From: Sedimenticola sp.
Lineage (GTDB): Bacteria > Pseudomonadota > Gammaproteobacteria > Chromatiales > Chromatiaceae
DNA: 63,110 nucleotides
Assembly: GCA_026994195.1 (NCBI GenBank)
Contig: JALWRH010000055.1
Coordinates: 1 to 63,110, forward strand
Reading direction: 5' to 3'
Both the position numbers and the translations under genes were made by a program. A model generated the notes under the pieces. That model did no database searches. It saw only the letters and a program-made list of their open reading frames with translations, and had not been told where the DNA came from. The stretch's first letter is position 1. Every line of letters begins with the position of its first letter. This document shows positions 61,855 to 63,110 of this stretch, one piece after another.

Positions 61855-62880
61855 ATGGACATCCATCAGAAGCTTATCGGCCAGTCATCTGCTTTTCTGG
61901 AAACCCTGGAAAGAGTTTCCACGGTGGCCCCTCTTTCCAAGCCGGTTTTGATCATTGGTGAACGGGGTACAGGCAAGGAAATGATGGTGGAGCGCCTGCA
62001 TTTCCTGTCACCCCGTTGGGAGAACGTGCTGGTAAAGGTCAATTGTGCTGCTTTGCCTGAAACCTTGCTGGAGTCTGAGTTGTTCGGCTATGAGGCGGGG
62101 GCCTTTACCGGAGCGGGAAAGCGTCATGCGGGCCGTTTTGAACGTGCGGATGGCGGTTCTTTGTTCCTGGATGAGATTGCCAGCATGTCACTGCGCTTGC
62201 AGGAGAAGTTGTTGCGGGTCATAGAGTATGGCGAATTCGAGCGGGTGGGCGGTGACAAGACCCTGAATGTGGATGTGCGGGTGGTGGGTGCCGCCAATGT
62301 GGATTTGCCCGCCATGGCAGCCCGGGGGGAGTTTCGTGCGGATCTTCTGGACAGGCTGAGTTTTGATGTCATTACACTGCCTCCTCTGCGTTATCGGAAG
62401 GAAGATATTCCCCTGCTGGCAGAGCATTTTGCCCTGGGCATGACCCGTGAACTGCAAAGGCCATATTTTGCGGGGTTCACGGATGAGGGGCTGGAGCAGA
62501 TGCAGGCTTACCCTTGGGAGGGCAATGTTCGTGAACTGAAGAATGTCGTTGAGCGGGCGGTCTATCGCACACCAGCCGATGAGCCTGTGAGTGAGTTTGA
62601 GTTTGATCCCTTTGCTTCACCCTGGAAGCCTGTGGCTGTAGCTGATGAAGGCGAGGCGGTCGATGTTCCTGCTCCTGTCGCTCAGGACAACAATGTAACC
62701 GGTGTGGATGTTCCCACGGATTTCAAGGCCCATATGAGAGCCTATGAGCAGAATCTGCTGGAAAAAGCTTTGGAGCAACATCGTTTCAATCAGCGCCGCA
62801 CGGCCCAGGCCCTGGGGCTGACCTATGCACAGCTTCGGGGGTATCTGAAGAAATACGGTATCTCCGCTAGAAATCCCTAG
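61855..62880 (+). CDS. pspF: PspF-like sigma-54 activator
   Basis: A 341-residue AAA+ activator without a receiver domain, as in PspF. Walker A GERGTGKE, the GAFTGA loop and Walker B GGSLFLDE are all intact. A short linker and Fis-type C-terminal helix-turn-helix follow (NQRRTAQALGLTYAQLRGYL). It is divergent from the psp operon, which it should activate unless bound by PspA. The ATG at 61855 lies after a 210-base, AT-rich intergenic region. Confidence 0.9.
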   Translation: MDIHQKLIGQSSAFLETLERVSTVAPLSKPVLIIGERGTGKEMMVERLHFLSPRWENVLVKVNCAALPETLLESELFGYEAGAFTGAGKRHAGRFERADGGSLFLDEIASMSLRLQEKLLRVIEYGEFERVGGDKTLNVDVRVVGAANVDLPAMAARGEFRADLLDRLSFDVITLPPLRYRKEDIPLLAEHFALGMTRELQRPYFAGFTDEGLEQMQAYPWEGNVRELKNVVERAVYRTPADEPVSEFEFDPFASPWKPVAVADEGEAVDVPAPVAQDNNVTGVDVPTDFKAHMRAYEQNLLEKALEQHRFNQRRTAQALGLTYAQLRGYLKKYGISARNP

Positions 62881-62949
62881 CCTGAATATTTCACCCGGGA
62901 ACGCGATGATCGTGCCGGGATCGGCGTTCAGGTGCGGATTTGCAATTGA

Positions 62950-62971
62950 ATCAATAGCCTAAGCTATTGAT
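62950..62971. other. perfect hairpin in the 3' gap after pspF
   Basis: ATCAATAGC and GCTATTGAT pair perfectly around CTAA, with no T tract after it. A second hairpin (GCTGGAA/TTCCAGC) is at 63086-63104. The rest of 62881-63110 shows no credible gene. Confidence 0.45.
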
Positions 62972-63110
62972 GATTGAGCAAATACCGCAGATGGACGGCG
63001 AGACCGGTGCGAGGGCGCGTTCAGCGATGCCCGGTAACATTTTGCACTTTGCTAATATTCCAAAATTATCCATTAAATACAGTAAGCTGGAATATTTTTC
63101 CAGCGACCGG

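Noticed and set aside
62901-62917. second sigma-54-like promoter, minus strand
   Set aside because: GGCACG and GC have the right spacing, but it would read antisense into pspF, and only weak -12 agreement supports it.

Overview
The window looks like the chromosome of a gammaproteobacterium. The block ispB | rplU-rpmA-obgE, the scpA-scpB-rluB run, tamA-tamB, a full psp operon with a divergent pspF, and an Rsd-family anti-sigma protein are all typical of that class. The respiratory and redox genes (a molybdoenzyme complex, a multiheme cytochrome c, rhodanese-like and TSUP-family proteins) would suit a sulfur-oxidising or otherwise chemolithotrophic, Chromatiales-like organism. That last step is inference, because no marker gene fixes the genus.

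Layout. 1-3000 is an arsenate-resistance cassette on the minus strand (arsR, a dedicated GAPDH, arsJ), flanked by two kinds of short palindromic repeat. 3137-3592 is an archease-like orphan. 3600-19955 is the most interesting part: about 16 kb with sixteen same-strand genes, mostly overlapping or a few bases apart. Upstream is a well-formed sigma-54 (-24/-12) promoter preceded by three 18-bp dyad sites. The genes encode a Psr/Phs/Ttr/Arx-type complex (four-cluster FeS protein, NrfD-like membrane anchor, Tat-exported Mo-bisPGD catalytic subunit), a TorD-like chaperone, a glycosyltransferase, a methylglyoxal-synthase-like protein, a polyferredoxin, a one-heme membrane cytochrome, two different Mrp/NBP35 FeS-carrier ATPases, an unrecognised barrel-like protein, a rhodanese-like protein without a catalytic Cys, and a five-heme cytochrome. 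The run ends with a three-part sensing module: PhnD-like binding protein, histidine kinase and NtrC-type regulator. The regulator needs sigma-54, so the cluster appears to contain its own switch. Two FeS-binding motifs, one in each electron-carrying subunit, have Asp where a cluster Cys is expected. I cannot name the substrate.

20-23.5 kb: an exonuclease, a GFA/CENP-V protein, tRNA-Pro with a hairpin-rich tail, ispB, and the L21/L27 operon. 23.5-33 kb: obgE, proB, a TSUP transporter, a secreted protein, rsd, a class III cyclase-like protein with a PilZ-like partner, slt and a Sel1-repeat protein. 33-40 kb: aroG and a five-gene peptide/nickel-type ABC importer. 40-52.5 kb: PHP phosphoesterase, yciO, site-2 protease, trpS, scpAB, rluB, a double-thioredoxin protein and tamAB. 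52.5-63 kb: tandem DUF697-type GTPases, an RND efflux pair, and the psp envelope-stress operon with two PspB-like proteins and a small secreted protein, facing pspF. The last 230 bases carry only short hairpins.
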